Below are positions 45,564 through 55,500 of a stretch of DNA of 64,000 bases, piece by piece. How positions within the stretch are numbered: the first letter of the stretch is position 1; every line of letters begins with the position of its first letter. The notes beneath the pieces were generated by a model. That model was given only the letters and a program-made list of their open reading frames with translations, did not search any database and was not told the origin of the DNA. The stretch comes from Streptomyces sp. CB02980. GTDB taxonomy: Bacteria > Actinomycetota > Actinomycetes > Streptomycetales > Streptomycetaceae. The position numbers and the translations under genes are program-made. The stretch is from assembly GCF_014451325.2 (NCBI RefSeq), contig NZ_JACSCH020000020.1:107965-171964 (forward strand), in the 5' to 3' direction.

Positions 45564-48500
45564 ATGCAGAGCGCGTCGGACCAGCTGCCGGAGCACGACT
45601 ACCCCGACCACTGGGAAGCGGACGTGGTGCTCCGCGACGGCGGCACCGCGCGCATCCGGCCCATCACGGCCGACGACGCCGACCGCCTCGTCAGCTTCTA
45701 CGAGCAGGTCTCGGACGAGTCGAAGTACTACCGCTTCTTCGCTCCCTACCCGCGGCTGTCCGCCAAGGACGTGCACCGCTTCACCCACCACGACTTCGTG
45801 GACCGGGTCGGCCTCGCGGCGACCGTGGGCGGCGAGTTCATCGCCACCGTGCGCTACGACCGCATCAACGACCGGGGCCTGCCCGCCTCCGCACCGGCCG
45901 ACGAGGCCGAGGTCGCCTTCCTCGTCCAGGACGCCCACCAGGGGCGCGGTGTCGCCTCCGCCCTGCTCGAACACATCGCGGCCGTCGCGCGCGAGCGGGA
46001 CATCCGGCGCTTCGCCGCCGAGGTGCTCCCCGCCAACACCAAGATGATCAAGGTGTTCACGGACGCGGGCTACACGCAGAAGCGCAGCTTCGAGGACGGG
46101 TCCGTGCGGCTCCACCTCGACCTCGAACCCACCGACCGCTCCCTCGCCGTGCAGCGCGCGCGGGAGCAGCGGGCCGAGGCCCGCTCCGTGCAACGCCTCC
46201 TCACGCCCCGGTCCGTCGCCGTCGTCGGCGCCGGGCGCGCACCCGGCGGCGTCGGCCGGACCGTCCTCCGCAACCTCCTCGGGGCCGGGTACACCGGACG
46301 CGTGTACGCGGTCAACGCCGCGCTCACCGGGAAGGACGGGCCCGTCGAGTTCGACGGCGTCCCCGCCCACTCCTCCGTCGCGGCCATCGGCGAGCCCGTC
46401 GACCTCGCGATCGTCGCCGTCCCCGCCGAACGGGTGCCGGAAGTCGTCGCCGACTGCGGCGAGCACGGAGTCCAGGGCCTGGTCGTGCTCTCCGCCGGAT
46501 ACGCCGAGAGCGGGGCCGACGGGCGCGAGCGGCAGCGCCAGCTGGTCCGGCAGGCCCGCTCGTACGGCATGAGGATCATCGGGCCGAACGCCTTCGGGAT
46601 CATCAACACCGCCGCCGACGTCCGGCTCAACGCCTCCCTCGCCCCGCAGATGCCGGCCGCCGGGCGGATCGGGCTCTTCACCCAGTCCGGCGCCATCGGC
46701 ATCGCCCTCCTCGCCGGACTGCACCGGCGGGGCGCCGGGCTCTCCTCCTTCATCTCGGCCGGCAACCGCGCCGACGTCTCCGGCAACGACTTCCTCCAGC
46801 ACTGGTACGACGACCCCGGCACCGACGTCGTCCTGCTCTACCTGGAGTCGATCGGCAACCCCCGGAAGTTCACCCGGCTCGCGCGCCGCACCGCCGCCGT
46901 CAAGCCGGTCGTCGTCGTCAAGGGCGCCCGGCACAGCGGCAGCGCGCCGCCCGGCCACCGCGTGCCCGTCACCCGCATCCCGCACGCAACGGTCTCCGCG
47001 CTGCTCCGCCAGGCCGGCGTCATCCGCGTCGACACCGTCACCGAGCTGGTGGACGCCGGACTGCTGCTCGCCGCCCAGCCGCTGCCCGCCGGTCCCCGGG
47101 TCGCGATCCTCGGCAACTCCGAGTCCCTCGGCCTCCTCACGTACGACGCCTGCCTGACGGAGGGGCTGCGCCCGCTGCGGCCGCTCGACCTCACCACGGC
47201 GGCGGAACCGGCGGACTTCCGGGACGCCCTCGTGGCGGCGCTCGCGGACGAGACCTCCGACGCGGTCGTCGTGAACGCGATCCCGTGGGTCGGCGAGAAC
47301 GGCGCCACCGAGTTCGGCGACGGAGAGGTCCTCGCGGCCTCCCTCCGCGAGGCCGTCGCCTCCGCCCAGGCCCCCACGAAGCCGGTCGTCGTCGTCCATG
47401 TCGAGATGGGCGGCCTCGCGGAGGCCCTCGCGGTCGCCACGAGCACGCGCCCGACGGCGCCGGGACGGGGCGCGGCCGCCGCCCCGGGACCCCGCCCGAC
47501 CGGACTCCCGACCGAACCGGGGACCGGGCCCGCCGGCCCCGGGATCGACCCCGGGGCGGGGCCCACCGACCCCGGGTCCGCGCCCGGGTCCGAGCCCGGC
47601 GCCGGGCCCACCGGCCTCCGGCCCGCGCCCCGCGCAGCAGGCCCCTGGCCGGCCGGCCGGGGAACGGGTGGCGCCGTGTCCGCCCCCGGCGCCCCGGGAG
47701 CGACCCCGCCCGCCCCGGGAGCGACCCCGCCCGCGGGGGCGCCTGCCCCCGCGTCCGCCGCCGGGGCCGTCGCCGCCGACGGCGACCCGGCCTCCGCGCC
47801 CGTCCCCGTCCCGCCCGCCACCATCCCCTCCTACCCCGCCGCCGAGCGGGCCGTGCGGGCGCTGGCCGAGGCCGTCCGGTACGGGCAGTGGCGGCGGCAG
47901 GCCGCCGAGCCCGGACGGGTGCCCGAGTACGAGGACATCGACGAGCCGGGGGCCGCCGCGCTCATCGAGCGGGTGCTCGGCGGCGACGACGCCGACCCGC
48001 GCGGTGTGACCCTCGACACCGCGCAGGCGGGGGAGCTGCTCGCCCGCTACGGCATCGCCGTCCTGCCCACGCTGCCCGCGCCGACCCCCGACGCCGCCGT
48101 CGCGGCCGCCGGCCGGCTCGGCTACCCGGTCGCCCTCAAGACGACCGCGCCCCACCTCCGCCACCGCCCCGACCTCGGGGGCGTACGGCTCGATCTGGCG
48201 TCCGAGGAGCAGCTCCGTACGGCGTACACCGAGCTGACCGAGGTCCTCGGCAAGCCCGAGGAGCTCCAGCCGGTCGTCCAGGCGATGGTGCCCCGTGGGG
48301 TCGACACCGTCGTCCGCTCCGCCATCGACCCGGCCGTCGGCGCGGTCCTCTCCTTCGGCCTCGCGGGCGCCGCGTCCGAACTGCTCGGCGACACGGCCCA
48401 CCGGCTGGTGCCGGCCACCGACCGGGACGTCGCCGAACTGGTCCGCTCCCTCCGCACCGCCCCGCTGCTGTTCGGCTGGCGCGGCTCCGCCCCCGTCGAC

Positions 48501-48689
48501 ACCCCGGCCCTCGAAGAGGTCCTGCTCCGGGTGTCCCGCCTGGTCGACGACCACCCCGAGGTGGTCGCCGTCTCCCTGGAGCCGGTGGTCGTGGCACCGC
48601 GCGGACTGTCCGTCCTCGGCGCCACCGTCCGGCTGGCCCCGCCACCGCCCCGAACCGACCTCGGCCCGCGCAGCCTGCCGAGCTACTGA
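45564..48689 (+). CDS. Pat-type protein acetyltransferase: N-terminal GNAT fused to an NDP-forming acyl-CoA-synthetase-like part
   Basis: 1041 residues. Residues about 20-180 are a GNAT domain (QGRGVASALLEHIAA). A CoA-binding/succinyl-CoA-ligase part starts near 215 (SVAVVGAGRAPGGVGRTVLRN, IGLFTQSGAIGIALLAG), and the C-terminus from about 810 is an ATP-grasp-like domain. Such proteins acetylate lysines, for example of acyl-CoA synthetases. The region usually reading SHTGALAG is changed to TRIPHATVSALLRQAG. About 125 Pro/Gly/Ala-rich residues (about 627-752) interrupt the protein. The ATG lies 6 bases after TAGGCT (45552-45557), so it is probably leaderless. Confidence 0.9.
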   Translation: MQSASDQLPEHDYPDHWEADVVLRDGGTARIRPITADDADRLVSFYEQVSDESKYYRFFAPYPRLSAKDVHRFTHHDFVDRVGLAATVGGEFIATVRYDRINDRGLPASAPADEAEVAFLVQDAHQGRGVASALLEHIAAVARERDIRRFAAEVLPANTKMIKVFTDAGYTQKRSFEDGSVRLHLDLEPTDRSLAVQRAREQRAEARSVQRLLTPRSVAVVGAGRAPGGVGRTVLRNLLGAGYTGRVYAVNAALTGKDGPVEFDGVPAHSSVAAIGEPVDLAIVAVPAERVPEVVADCGEHGVQGLVVLSAGYAESGADGRERQRQLVRQARSYGMRIIGPNAFGIINTAADVRLNASLAPQMPAAGRIGLFTQSGAIGIALLAGLHRRGAGLSSFISAGNRADVSGNDFLQHWYDDPGTDVVLLYLESIGNPRKFTRLARRTAAVKPVVVVKGARHSGSAPPGHRVPVTRIPHATVSALLRQAGVIRVDTVTELVDAGLLLAAQPLPAGPRVAILGNSESLGLLTYDACLTEGLRPLRPLDLTTAAEPADFRDALVAALADETSDAVVVNAIPWVGENGATEFGDGEVLAASLREAVASAQAPTKPVVVVHVEMGGLAEALAVATSTRPTAPGRGAAAAPGPRPTGLPTEPGTGPAGPGIDPGAGPTDPGSAPGSEPGAGPTGLRPAPRAAGPWPAGRGTGGAVSAPGAPGATPPAPGATPPAGAPAPASAAGAVAADGDPASAPVPVPPATIPSYPAAERAVRALAEAVRYGQWRRQAAEPGRVPEYEDIDEPGAAALIERVLGGDDADPRGVTLDTAQAGELLARYGIAVLPTLPAPTPDAAVAAAGRLGYPVALKTTAPHLRHRPDLGGVRLDLASEEQLRTAYTELTEVLGKPEELQPVVQAMVPRGVDTVVRSAIDPAVGAVLSFGLAGAASELLGDTAHRLVPATDRDVAELVRSLRTAPLLFGWRGSAPVDTPALEEVLLRVSRLVDDHPEVVAVSLEPVVVAPRGLSVLGATVRLAPPPPRTDLGPRSLPSY

Positions 48690-48729
48690 AGGGCCTGAGG
48701 GGGGCCCACAGCCCCGTAGGATGGATTCC

Positions 48730-49326
48730 ATGGCGAAGACCGGTACGACGACCCAGGGGCTGCGCGCGGCGATCGAGCGCAGCGGCTACTACCCGGCCCT
48801 CGTGGCCGAGGCGGTGGAGGCCGCTGTCGGCGGCGAGGCCGTCGCGTCGTACGTCGTGCACCAGGAGACCACCTTCGACGCCAACGAGGTCCGGCGCCAC
48901 GTCACCGTCCTCGTCCTGACGCCGCACCGCTTCATCGTCAGCCACACCGACGAGCAGGCCGCCGACACCAGCTCCCCGACGCCGTACGCCACGACGTCCA
49001 CCGAGTCCGTGAAGCTCGACCGGATCTCGTCGGTCGTCGTCAGCCGCGTCGTCGCCAACCCGGAGTCGTACACCCCGGGCACGCTGCCCCGCGAGGTGGT
49101 CCTCACCATCGGCTGGGGTGCCGTCTCCCGCATCGACCTGGAGCCCGCCGCCTGCGGCGACGCCAACTGCGACGCCGACCACGGCTACACGGGCAACGCC
49201 ACCGCCGACGACCTCAGCCTCCGGGTGAGCGAGGCCGGGGACGGCCCGGACACCGTCCGGCAGACCCTCGTCTTCGCCCAGGCCCTGTCCGAAGCCATCG
49301 CGGCCACCGCCGCCCCCACCCGCTGA
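48730..49326 (+). CDS. DUF5998 family protein
   Basis: 198 residues. Family stretches include GYYPALVAEAVEAAVGGE, SYVVHQETTFDANEVRRHV and LVLTPHRFIVSHTDE. No enzymatic motif is seen. The ATG at 48730 lies 7 bases after TAGGAT (48717-48722), so it is probably leaderless; an ATG at 48721 overlaps that box and is unlikely. The stop overlaps the next start (TGATG), so the two genes are coupled. Confidence 0.88.
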   Translation: MAKTGTTTQGLRAAIERSGYYPALVAEAVEAAVGGEAVASYVVHQETTFDANEVRRHVTVLVLTPHRFIVSHTDEQAADTSSPTPYATTSTESVKLDRISSVVVSRVVANPESYTPGTLPREVVLTIGWGAVSRIDLEPAACGDANCDADHGYTGNATADDLSLRVSEAGDGPDTVRQTLVFAQALSEAIAATAAPTR

Positions 49327-50531
49327 TGGTGCAGCCGACCGCCGTGACCCACGGCTGGCCCGACGACCCGGTCCCGCTCGCCCCGCACACCGCGCCGGTC
49401 CCCGAGTACACCTTCGGCTCCCTCGGTGACGTGCTGCCGACGCTCGTCGCCGGTCAGGGCGTGCCCGGGTGCGACGCCCGGATCGCCGAGCTCTCCCCGG
49501 CCGACCGGAACTGCGTCTTCCTGATCGACGGACTCGGCTGGGAGCAGATCAAGGCCCACCCGGACGAGGCCCCCTATCTGACCTCGCTCCTCGGCTCCTC
49601 CCGCGGGGGCACCGGCCGCCCGATCACCGCCGGCTTCCCCGCCACCACGGCGACCTCGCTCGCCTCCGTCGGCACCGGCCGCTACCCCGGTACGCACGGG
49701 CTGCCCGGCTACACCGTGCGCAACCCCGACACCGGCGAGCTGATGAACCAGCTCCGCTGGAAGCCGTGGACCGCGCCGCACGTCTGGCAGCCGTACCCCA
49801 CCGTCTTCCAGCTCGCCCACGAGGCCGGGATCCACACCGCCCAGGTGTCCTCGCCGATCTTCGAGCAGACCCCGCTCACCAAGGTCGCGCTCAGCGGCGG
49901 AAGGTTCCACGGGCGGCTCTCCGGCGAGGAGCGCATGGACTTCGCCGCCGAGCAGCTCGCCGCCGGCGACCGCTCGCTGGTCTACACGTACTACAGCGAA
50001 CTCGACGGCGCCGGACACCGCTTCGGCATCGAATCCGACGCCTGGCGCGGCCAGCTGATGTTCGTCGACCGGCTCGTGCAGCGGCTCGCCGAGCAGCTGC
50101 CGCCCCGCTCGGCGCTGTACGTCACGGCCGACCACGGCATGGTCGACATCCCCTTCGACGAGCAGCACCGCATCGACTTCGACGAGGACTGGGAGCTCCG
50201 CGCGGGCGTCGCCCTCCTCGGCGGCGAGGGACGTGCCCGGCACGTCTACGCGGTGCCCGGCGCCGAGGCGGACGTCCTCACCTGCTGGCGCGAGGTGATC
50301 GGCGAGCAGTTCTGGGTCGCGAGCCGCGACGAGGCGATCTCGCTCGGCTGGTTCGGGGACGAGGTCGACGAGCGCGTGTACGGGCGGATCGGCGACGTCG
50401 TCGCCGCGGCCCACGACGACGTGGCGATCACCGCCTCCGTGAACGAGCCCCACGAGTCCGCGATGGCCGGCATGCACGGGTCCATGACCCCTGCGGAGCA
50501 GCTCGTCCCGCTGCTCGAAGTCCGCTCCTGA
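49326..50531 (+). CDS. Alkaline-phosphatase-superfamily (nucleotide pyrophosphatase/phosphodiesterase-like) protein
   Basis: 401 residues. The superfamily metal ligands are visible: NCVFLIDGLGWEQ (first Asp), the nucleophile Thr in GFPATTATSLASVGTG, and YVTADHGMVDIP plus GMHGSM for later Asp and His ligands. The substrate is unknown. It is coupled to the DUF5998 gene by a 1-base overlap. No signal peptide is seen, so a cytoplasmic role is likely. Confidence 0.92.
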   Translation: MVQPTAVTHGWPDDPVPLAPHTAPVPEYTFGSLGDVLPTLVAGQGVPGCDARIAELSPADRNCVFLIDGLGWEQIKAHPDEAPYLTSLLGSSRGGTGRPITAGFPATTATSLASVGTGRYPGTHGLPGYTVRNPDTGELMNQLRWKPWTAPHVWQPYPTVFQLAHEAGIHTAQVSSPIFEQTPLTKVALSGGRFHGRLSGEERMDFAAEQLAAGDRSLVYTYYSELDGAGHRFGIESDAWRGQLMFVDRLVQRLAEQLPPRSALYVTADHGMVDIPFDEQHRIDFDEDWELRAGVALLGGEGRARHVYAVPGAEADVLTCWREVIGEQFWVASRDEAISLGWFGDEVDERVYGRIGDVVAAAHDDVAITASVNEPHESAMAGMHGSMTPAEQLVPLLEVRS

Positions 50532-50590
50532 ACCCTCCGGACCCCCGGACACCCTTCCCCCTCCACGACCTGAAAGGTCCCCGTCCCGTC

Positions 50591-51238
50591 ATGCCCGAGC
50601 TGGTCTTCTTCTCCGGAACCATGGACTGCGGGAAGAGCACCCTGGCACTCCAGATCGCCCACAACCGTGACGCGCGAGGGCTCCAGGGCGTGATCTTCAC
50701 CCGTGACGACCGGGCGGGCGAGGGCAAGCTCTCCTCCCGGCTGGGCCTGGTGACGGAGGCGGTCGAGGCACCGCAGGGCATGGACCTGTACGCGTACCTC
50801 GTCGCCCAGCTCTCCCAGGGCGGCAAGGCCGACTACGTGATCGTCGACGAGGCCCAGTTCCTCGCCCCGGAACAGATCGACCAGCTCGCCCGGGTCGTCG
50901 ACGACCTCGGTCTCGACGTCTTCGCCTTCGGCATCACCACCGACTTCCGGACCAAGCTCTTCCCCGGCTCGCAGCGGCTCATCGAGCTGGCGGACCGCAT
51001 CGAGCAGCTCCAGGTCGAGGCGCTGTGCTGGTGCGGCGCCCGCGCCACGCACAACGCCCGCACGGTGGGCGGCGAGATGGTCGTCGAGGGCGAGCAGGTC
51101 GTCGTCGGCGACGTGAACCGCCCGGCCGAGGAGATCGGTTACGAGGTGCTGTGCCGGCGGCATCACCGGCGCCGGATGACCTCCGCGTCGGCCCACGCGG
51201 GGGCCCTCTCCCCGGACGTGCTGCCGGTCAACGGCTGA
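50591..51238 (+). CDS. tdk: Thymidine kinase
   Basis: Phosphorylates thymidine to dTMP in pyrimidine salvage. 215 residues; P-loop GTMDCGKSTLALQ at the N-terminus, the DEAQFLAPEQI motif with catalytic Glu, and the CxC of the zinc lasso (CWCGARATHNAR with CRRHH near the C-terminus). The ATG at 50591 has AAAGG about 12 bases upstream. It follows the phosphodiesterase-like gene by 59 bases. Confidence 0.93.
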   Translation: MPELVFFSGTMDCGKSTLALQIAHNRDARGLQGVIFTRDDRAGEGKLSSRLGLVTEAVEAPQGMDLYAYLVAQLSQGGKADYVIVDEAQFLAPEQIDQLARVVDDLGLDVFAFGITTDFRTKLFPGSQRLIELADRIEQLQVEALCWCGARATHNARTVGGEMVVEGEQVVVGDVNRPAEEIGYEVLCRRHHRRRMTSASAHAGALSPDVLPVNG

Positions 51239-51341
51239 TCCCTCGCGGGGCCGGGCCCGTACGGCGGGACCGGAGCGGGAGAGAAACGGTATCGGGGCGC
51301 TCGACTCTGGCGGAGTAGTTCTCTGCAGGAGGAGTCTTTCG

Positions 51342-51776
51342 ATGAAACATCCCCCGGACCGGATCGACGTGGCCGAGGGGCTGCGCCACATCCTTCAGGA
51401 GCTGTCCGCCATCGAGCGGTCGGTCGAGGGTGAACGCGCGGGCCTGCCGGATGCCCGTACGGACGGAGAGGGGTCCTGGGACGGGCCCGAGTTCACCGTC
51501 GAGACCGTCAGCGACAACAGCATGCACACCGTGGTGGACATCAGGGCGCTGCGCGGCCCCGGCCGGCTCCCGCCCGACGGTGCCGGGCCCGACGAGGAAG
51601 AGGTCGCCGCGCTGCGCGCGACCGTGCGCGCGCTGCTCGATCTGGCGGACATCGGATCCGGGCAGGCGTGTACCACCGTGGTCCTCACCGAGCGGGGGCC
51701 ACGGGTGGTCAGTTGCCGGCTCGGCGGCGGCGCGACCGTGTTCGCGCGCGAGCCGGGGCCGGGGGCCCCGGGCTGA
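51342..51776 (+). CDS. Small hypothetical protein
   Basis: 144 residues, acidic, mostly helical at the N-terminus (VAEGLRHILQELSAIERSVE), with a middle strand region (EFTVETVSDNSMHTVVDI) and ACTTVVLTERGPRVV. No signal peptide, membrane segment or known motif. The ribosome-binding site is very strong (GCAGGAGGAG, 8 bases from ATG). It is the last gene that looks like ordinary chromosome before the biosynthetic cluster. Confidence 0.78.
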   Translation: MKHPPDRIDVAEGLRHILQELSAIERSVEGERAGLPDARTDGEGSWDGPEFTVETVSDNSMHTVVDIRALRGPGRLPPDGAGPDEEEVAALRATVRALLDLADIGSGQACTTVVLTERGPRVVSCRLGGGATVFAREPGPGAPG

Positions 51777-51867
51777 GCGGGGCCGCCGGGCCGAGCGGGG
51801 CCGCCGGGGTCGTCCGGGGCGGGCCGAGCGGGATTCGGTAGGAGGGCTGTACCCGGGCTGACCTGGC

Positions 51868-51930
51868 GTTCCCGGGTGCGTTCCCGTGCCGTACCGGAAG
51901 GCGGTATCGACGCGGGAACGGTCCGGGAAC
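51868..51930 (+). promoter_or_regulatory. GTTCCCG/CGGGAAC repeat block upstream of the repeat-protein gene
   Basis: GTTCCCG occurs at 51868 and 51880, and its complement CGGGAAC at 51913 and 51924; the last pair is spaced exactly 11 bp (7+4), the format of SARP operators. AGGCGGTA lies between (51899-51906), and a possible TACGTG -10 at 51945-51950. The same elements occur in the SARP/STAND divergent promoter. Confidence 0.6.
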
Positions 51931-51996
51931 GGGTCACCGGAGAGTACGTGGTGTCGGGAAGCAGAACCGGAGAAACCACGTAAAGGGGATATGGCC

Positions 51997-52416
51997 ATGG
52001 GACGCAAGTCGACTGGATTCGCCGGGATCGTCGTCGCCGCCGCTCTCGCCCTCGGGTTCGGGGTCACGGTGGAGGCGGGTCACGGGCAGAGCCGGCCGGT
52101 CGGCGTCCAGGTCCAGGCCGATGACCAGGGTCCGACGGTGATCGGCAAGGGTGGCGTGGTCCAGGCCGGCGCGACCGACGACCAGGGCCCGACCGTCATC
52201 GGCAAGGGTGGCGTGGTCCAGGCAGGTGCCACCGACGACCAGGGTCCGACGGTGATCGGCAAGGGTGGGGTCGTCCAGGCCGGCGCGACCGACGACCAGG
52301 GCCCGACCTTCATCGGGTCCCGGGTCGTCCAGGCCGGTGCCACCGACGACCAGGGCCCCACCGTGATCGGCAAGGGTGCGCCCGCCGCCGGCGGTCAGAG
52401 CGTCTTCGCCGCCTGA
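51997..52416 (+). CDS. Small secreted protein of tandem 19-residue repeats
   Basis: 139 residues. The N-terminus is a signal peptide (MGRKSTGFAGIVVAAALAL with small residues to about 30). The rest is four and a half repeats of DDQGPTVIGKGGVVQAGAT (57 bp each, from 52120); copy 4 is shortened by one residue (IGSRVVQ), and a short tail ends in SVFAA. No Cys, no known domain. The ATG at 51997 is chosen over 51991 because AAAGGGG is then 8 bases away. It is convergent with the SARP gene and shares promoter motifs with it. The function is unknown. Confidence 0.8.
   Translation: MGRKSTGFAGIVVAAALALGFGVTVEAGHGQSRPVGVQVQADDQGPTVIGKGGVVQAGATDDQGPTVIGKGGVVQAGATDDQGPTVIGKGGVVQAGATDDQGPTFIGSRVVQAGATDDQGPTVIGKGAPAAGGQSVFAA
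52120..52380 (+). repeat. 57-bp coding tandem repeat
   Basis: Copies start at 52120, 52177, 52234, 52291 (54 bp) and 52345 (partial). Synonymous differences alternate: copies 1 and 3 share one set and copies 2 and 4 another, which points to duplication of a 114-bp two-copy unit. Confidence 0.92.
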
Positions 52417-52433
52417 TTCCCGCTCCGAACACC

Positions 52434-52500
52434 CGCTACGTCGGTACGTCGCTGCTTCGGCTACGTCGGTACGTCAGCGACGTCGGTGACGTCAGCTACG
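52434..52500. repeat. Tandem copies of the 3' end of the SARP gene
   Basis: Three imperfect copies of a roughly 18-base unit (on the minus strand GCTGACGTCACCGACGTC, GCTGACGTACCGACGTAG and a third) span the SARP stop codon and the sequence just beyond it. Confidence 0.65.
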
Positions 52501-55500
52501 ACGGCGTTCCGCCGGGACGCCCATCTCGCCGAACAGCTCCTCCGCCGACCGCTCGTTGCGCGCCGCCTCCTCCGAGAGGCCGAGGGCGGCCTGGGCGCGG
52601 GCCATGCCGGACAGGGCGTAGGCCATCTCGATGCGGAAGTCGAGGGAGTGCGCCACTTCGTGGGCGCTCTCGTGCAGGCCGAGCGCCGCCACGTACTCCT
52701 TGCGCTTGTACAGATAGCGGCCGACGGTGTTCTCGACCTTGGCCCGGCGCAGTGGAGAAACGTTTGGCCCGATGGTTTCCATGGCCCGGTCCGCGTAGCG
52801 GACGGCCTGCTCGTCCCTGCCGAGACGCTGGGCGACCTCCGCGAGGAGCGCGAGGGCAAGGGCCACCTGCCCCGGGTCGCTGTTCTCGGTGCACAGCGCC
52901 CGCGCCCGCGCGAGGCACGTGTCGGCGGCCTCGTCGTCGCCGAGGCAGGCGTGCGCGAACGCCAGGTCCGTGAAGGCCACCAACTTGTTCTCGTGCTGGC
53001 CCAGTTCGTCGCAGAGCGCGATCGCCCGACGGGCCGCCGACGCCGCCTCCTCGTGCCGCCCCCACTGCTCGTACAGGGTGCTGAGCAGGGTGAGGCTCTC
53101 CGCCTCCGCCCGGCTTGCGCCCAGCTCCCGCTGGTGCGCGATCGACTTCTCCAGATGGGACAGCGCCTGCGGGAACCGGCCGAGCAGACTGTTGAGCTGG
53201 CCGAGGGCGCCCTCGCTGTGGGCCAACGTCTGTACGTCCCCGAGTCGTTCGGCGACGTCCCGGCCCTCCGTGGCGACCTCGATGCCCTCGGCGAAGCGGC
53301 CCAGCTTCCAGCACGCCACGCCCAGATTGGACAGGCTCACACCCAGCAGCGGCAGTTCCCCGAGCCGGCGCGCGGCGGCCACCGCCAGGAGCCCCATCGA
53401 GCGGAACTCCTCCAGCTGGCCCCGCGCGCTGAGCTGGAAGGCCAGATTGCGGCTCAGGAACACGGTGTGGCGATCGTGTCCGAGCCGGTCGGCCAGGCCC
53501 ACCGCCCCGAGCAGCGACCCCTGCTCCCGCGCGAACCACTGCTCGGCCTGCTCGCTCTCCGCGAACCGCGGCAGCCGCGTGAGCCACGCGTCCGTGTCCT
53601 CCACCTCCGCCACCTCGGTGGGAATGCGGCGCCGGCCCGGGAACATGACCTGGCAGGCCGACTCCGTCGTCGCCAGGTAGTAGTCGAGCAGCCGGCGCGT
53701 CGACGCGGAGTCGTCCTCCTCCGTGGCCGTCGACCTGAGACTCTGCGCGAAGCTGCGCACCAGGTCGTGGAAGGTGTACAGGCCGATCTCCGGCTGCTGC
53801 AACAGATGGACGTCCAGGAGGAGTTCGAGGATGTCCTCGGCGTCGGCCGGATCGGTCTCCAGAAGAGCGGCCGCCGCGTACACGTCGAGCTCGCCGCCGG
53901 GATGCAGCGCCAGGCTGCGGAACGCGGTCCGGCAGTCCTGCTCCAGGGCCTGGTACGACAGACGCAGGGTGGCGGCGACGCTGCGCTGCCCCGAGCTCAG
54001 CTCGTCCAGCCGGCGCGTCTCGTCGCGCAGCCGATCGGCCAGGTAACGCAGCGTCCAGCGCGGCCTGTTGCGCAGCCGGGCGGTCGCGATCCGCAGCGCC
54101 AGGGGGAGGTGACCGCACAGCCGGGCCAGCTCGGCCGCCGCCTCCGGCTCCGCCGCGTACCGCCGCTCGCCCAGCGTCTCCGCCATCAGCGCCGCGCACT
54201 CCGCCGGCGACATCACGTCGATCGAGATCCACTGCGCCGAGTCGAGGTCCACAAGACGGGCCCGGCTGGTGACGAGGACCAGACAGCCGGGCGTGGTCGG
54301 CAGCAGCGGTCGTACGCCGTCGGCGTCGGCGGCGTTGTCGAGGAGCAGCAGCAGCCGCTTCCCGGTGACGGTCGACCGCCACAGCGCCGTACGGCCCGCG
54401 AGGTCCTCCGGGATGCGCGCACCCGGTACGCCCAGGGCCCGTAAGAGACTGTCGAGCGCTCCGCCTGCGGTCACCGGCTGCTCGCCGGGCGTGTAGCCGC
54501 GCAGGTCGATGTAGAGCTGGCCGTCGGGGAACTCGGAGGCCAGGGAGTGCGCCGCGTGCACGGCGAGGGAGGTCTTGCCGCTGCCGCCCATGCCGTCCAG
54601 GGCCACGATCCGGGAATGCCGCGCGCAGTCCCGGCCGGCCGAGTCGAGCAGCTCCCGCAGTTCGTCGCCGCGGCCGGTGAAGTCCGCCAGGTCGTACGGC
54701 AGGGTGCACGGGGCCTCGGTGGGCGCCGCCTCCGGCAGGGCGACCGGGGCCGCGACGGGCGGGGGAGCGGGGGCGGCCAGCTCCGGGCTGTCGCGCAGGA
54801 TCCCCTCGTACACCCTGGTCAGCCGGGGGCCCGGGTCGACGCCCAGCTCCTCCACCAGGAGCTCACGGACCCGGCTGTACTCCTCCAGGGCCTCGGCCTG
54901 TCTGCCCGAGCGGTACAGGGCCAGCATCAACTGGGCGCGCAGCGACTCGTGCAGGGGGTGGGCCTGCACCAGATCCCGTAGATCGACGACGAGTTCCGCC
55001 GTCTCGCCGAGACCCAGGCGGAGATCGAAGAGCTGCTCCGCGGCGGCGAGCCTGCGCTCCTCGAGCGCGGTGGCCGCCGCCTCGATCACCGGGCCGCCCG
55101 CCCCCGACAGGATCGGACCCCGCCAGAGGCCGAGGGCCCGGCGCAGCGCCTCCACCGCGTCCACCGCCCGGCCCTCGCCCGGGGCGTCCCGGGCCGATTT
55201 CACAAGACTGCCGAACTCCGTCAGGTCGAGCTGCTCCGGAGCGAGGACCACCCGGTATCCGGGGCCGTCGGTGACGATGACCTCGCTGCCCGCGGGGATG
55301 CGCCGCCGAAGATCCGCGACCGCCTTGCGGACCTGGTGCGAGGCGGTCGCCGGCGGGTCCTCGGCCCAGGCCGACTCCACGAGCCGGCCGATCGTCAGCA
55401 CCCGTCCCGGCTCCAGGAGCAGCGTACCCAGCACGCGTTCCTGGATGAGACCCCCCAGCCTCAGCCGGGAACCGTCGGCCCAGCCCTCAAGGGGGCCCAG

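Noticed and set aside
52120..52380. CRISPR array
   Set aside because: The 57-bp units are contiguous coding repeats without spacers and keep a reading frame; no cas genes are present. No other array-like repeats were found in the window.
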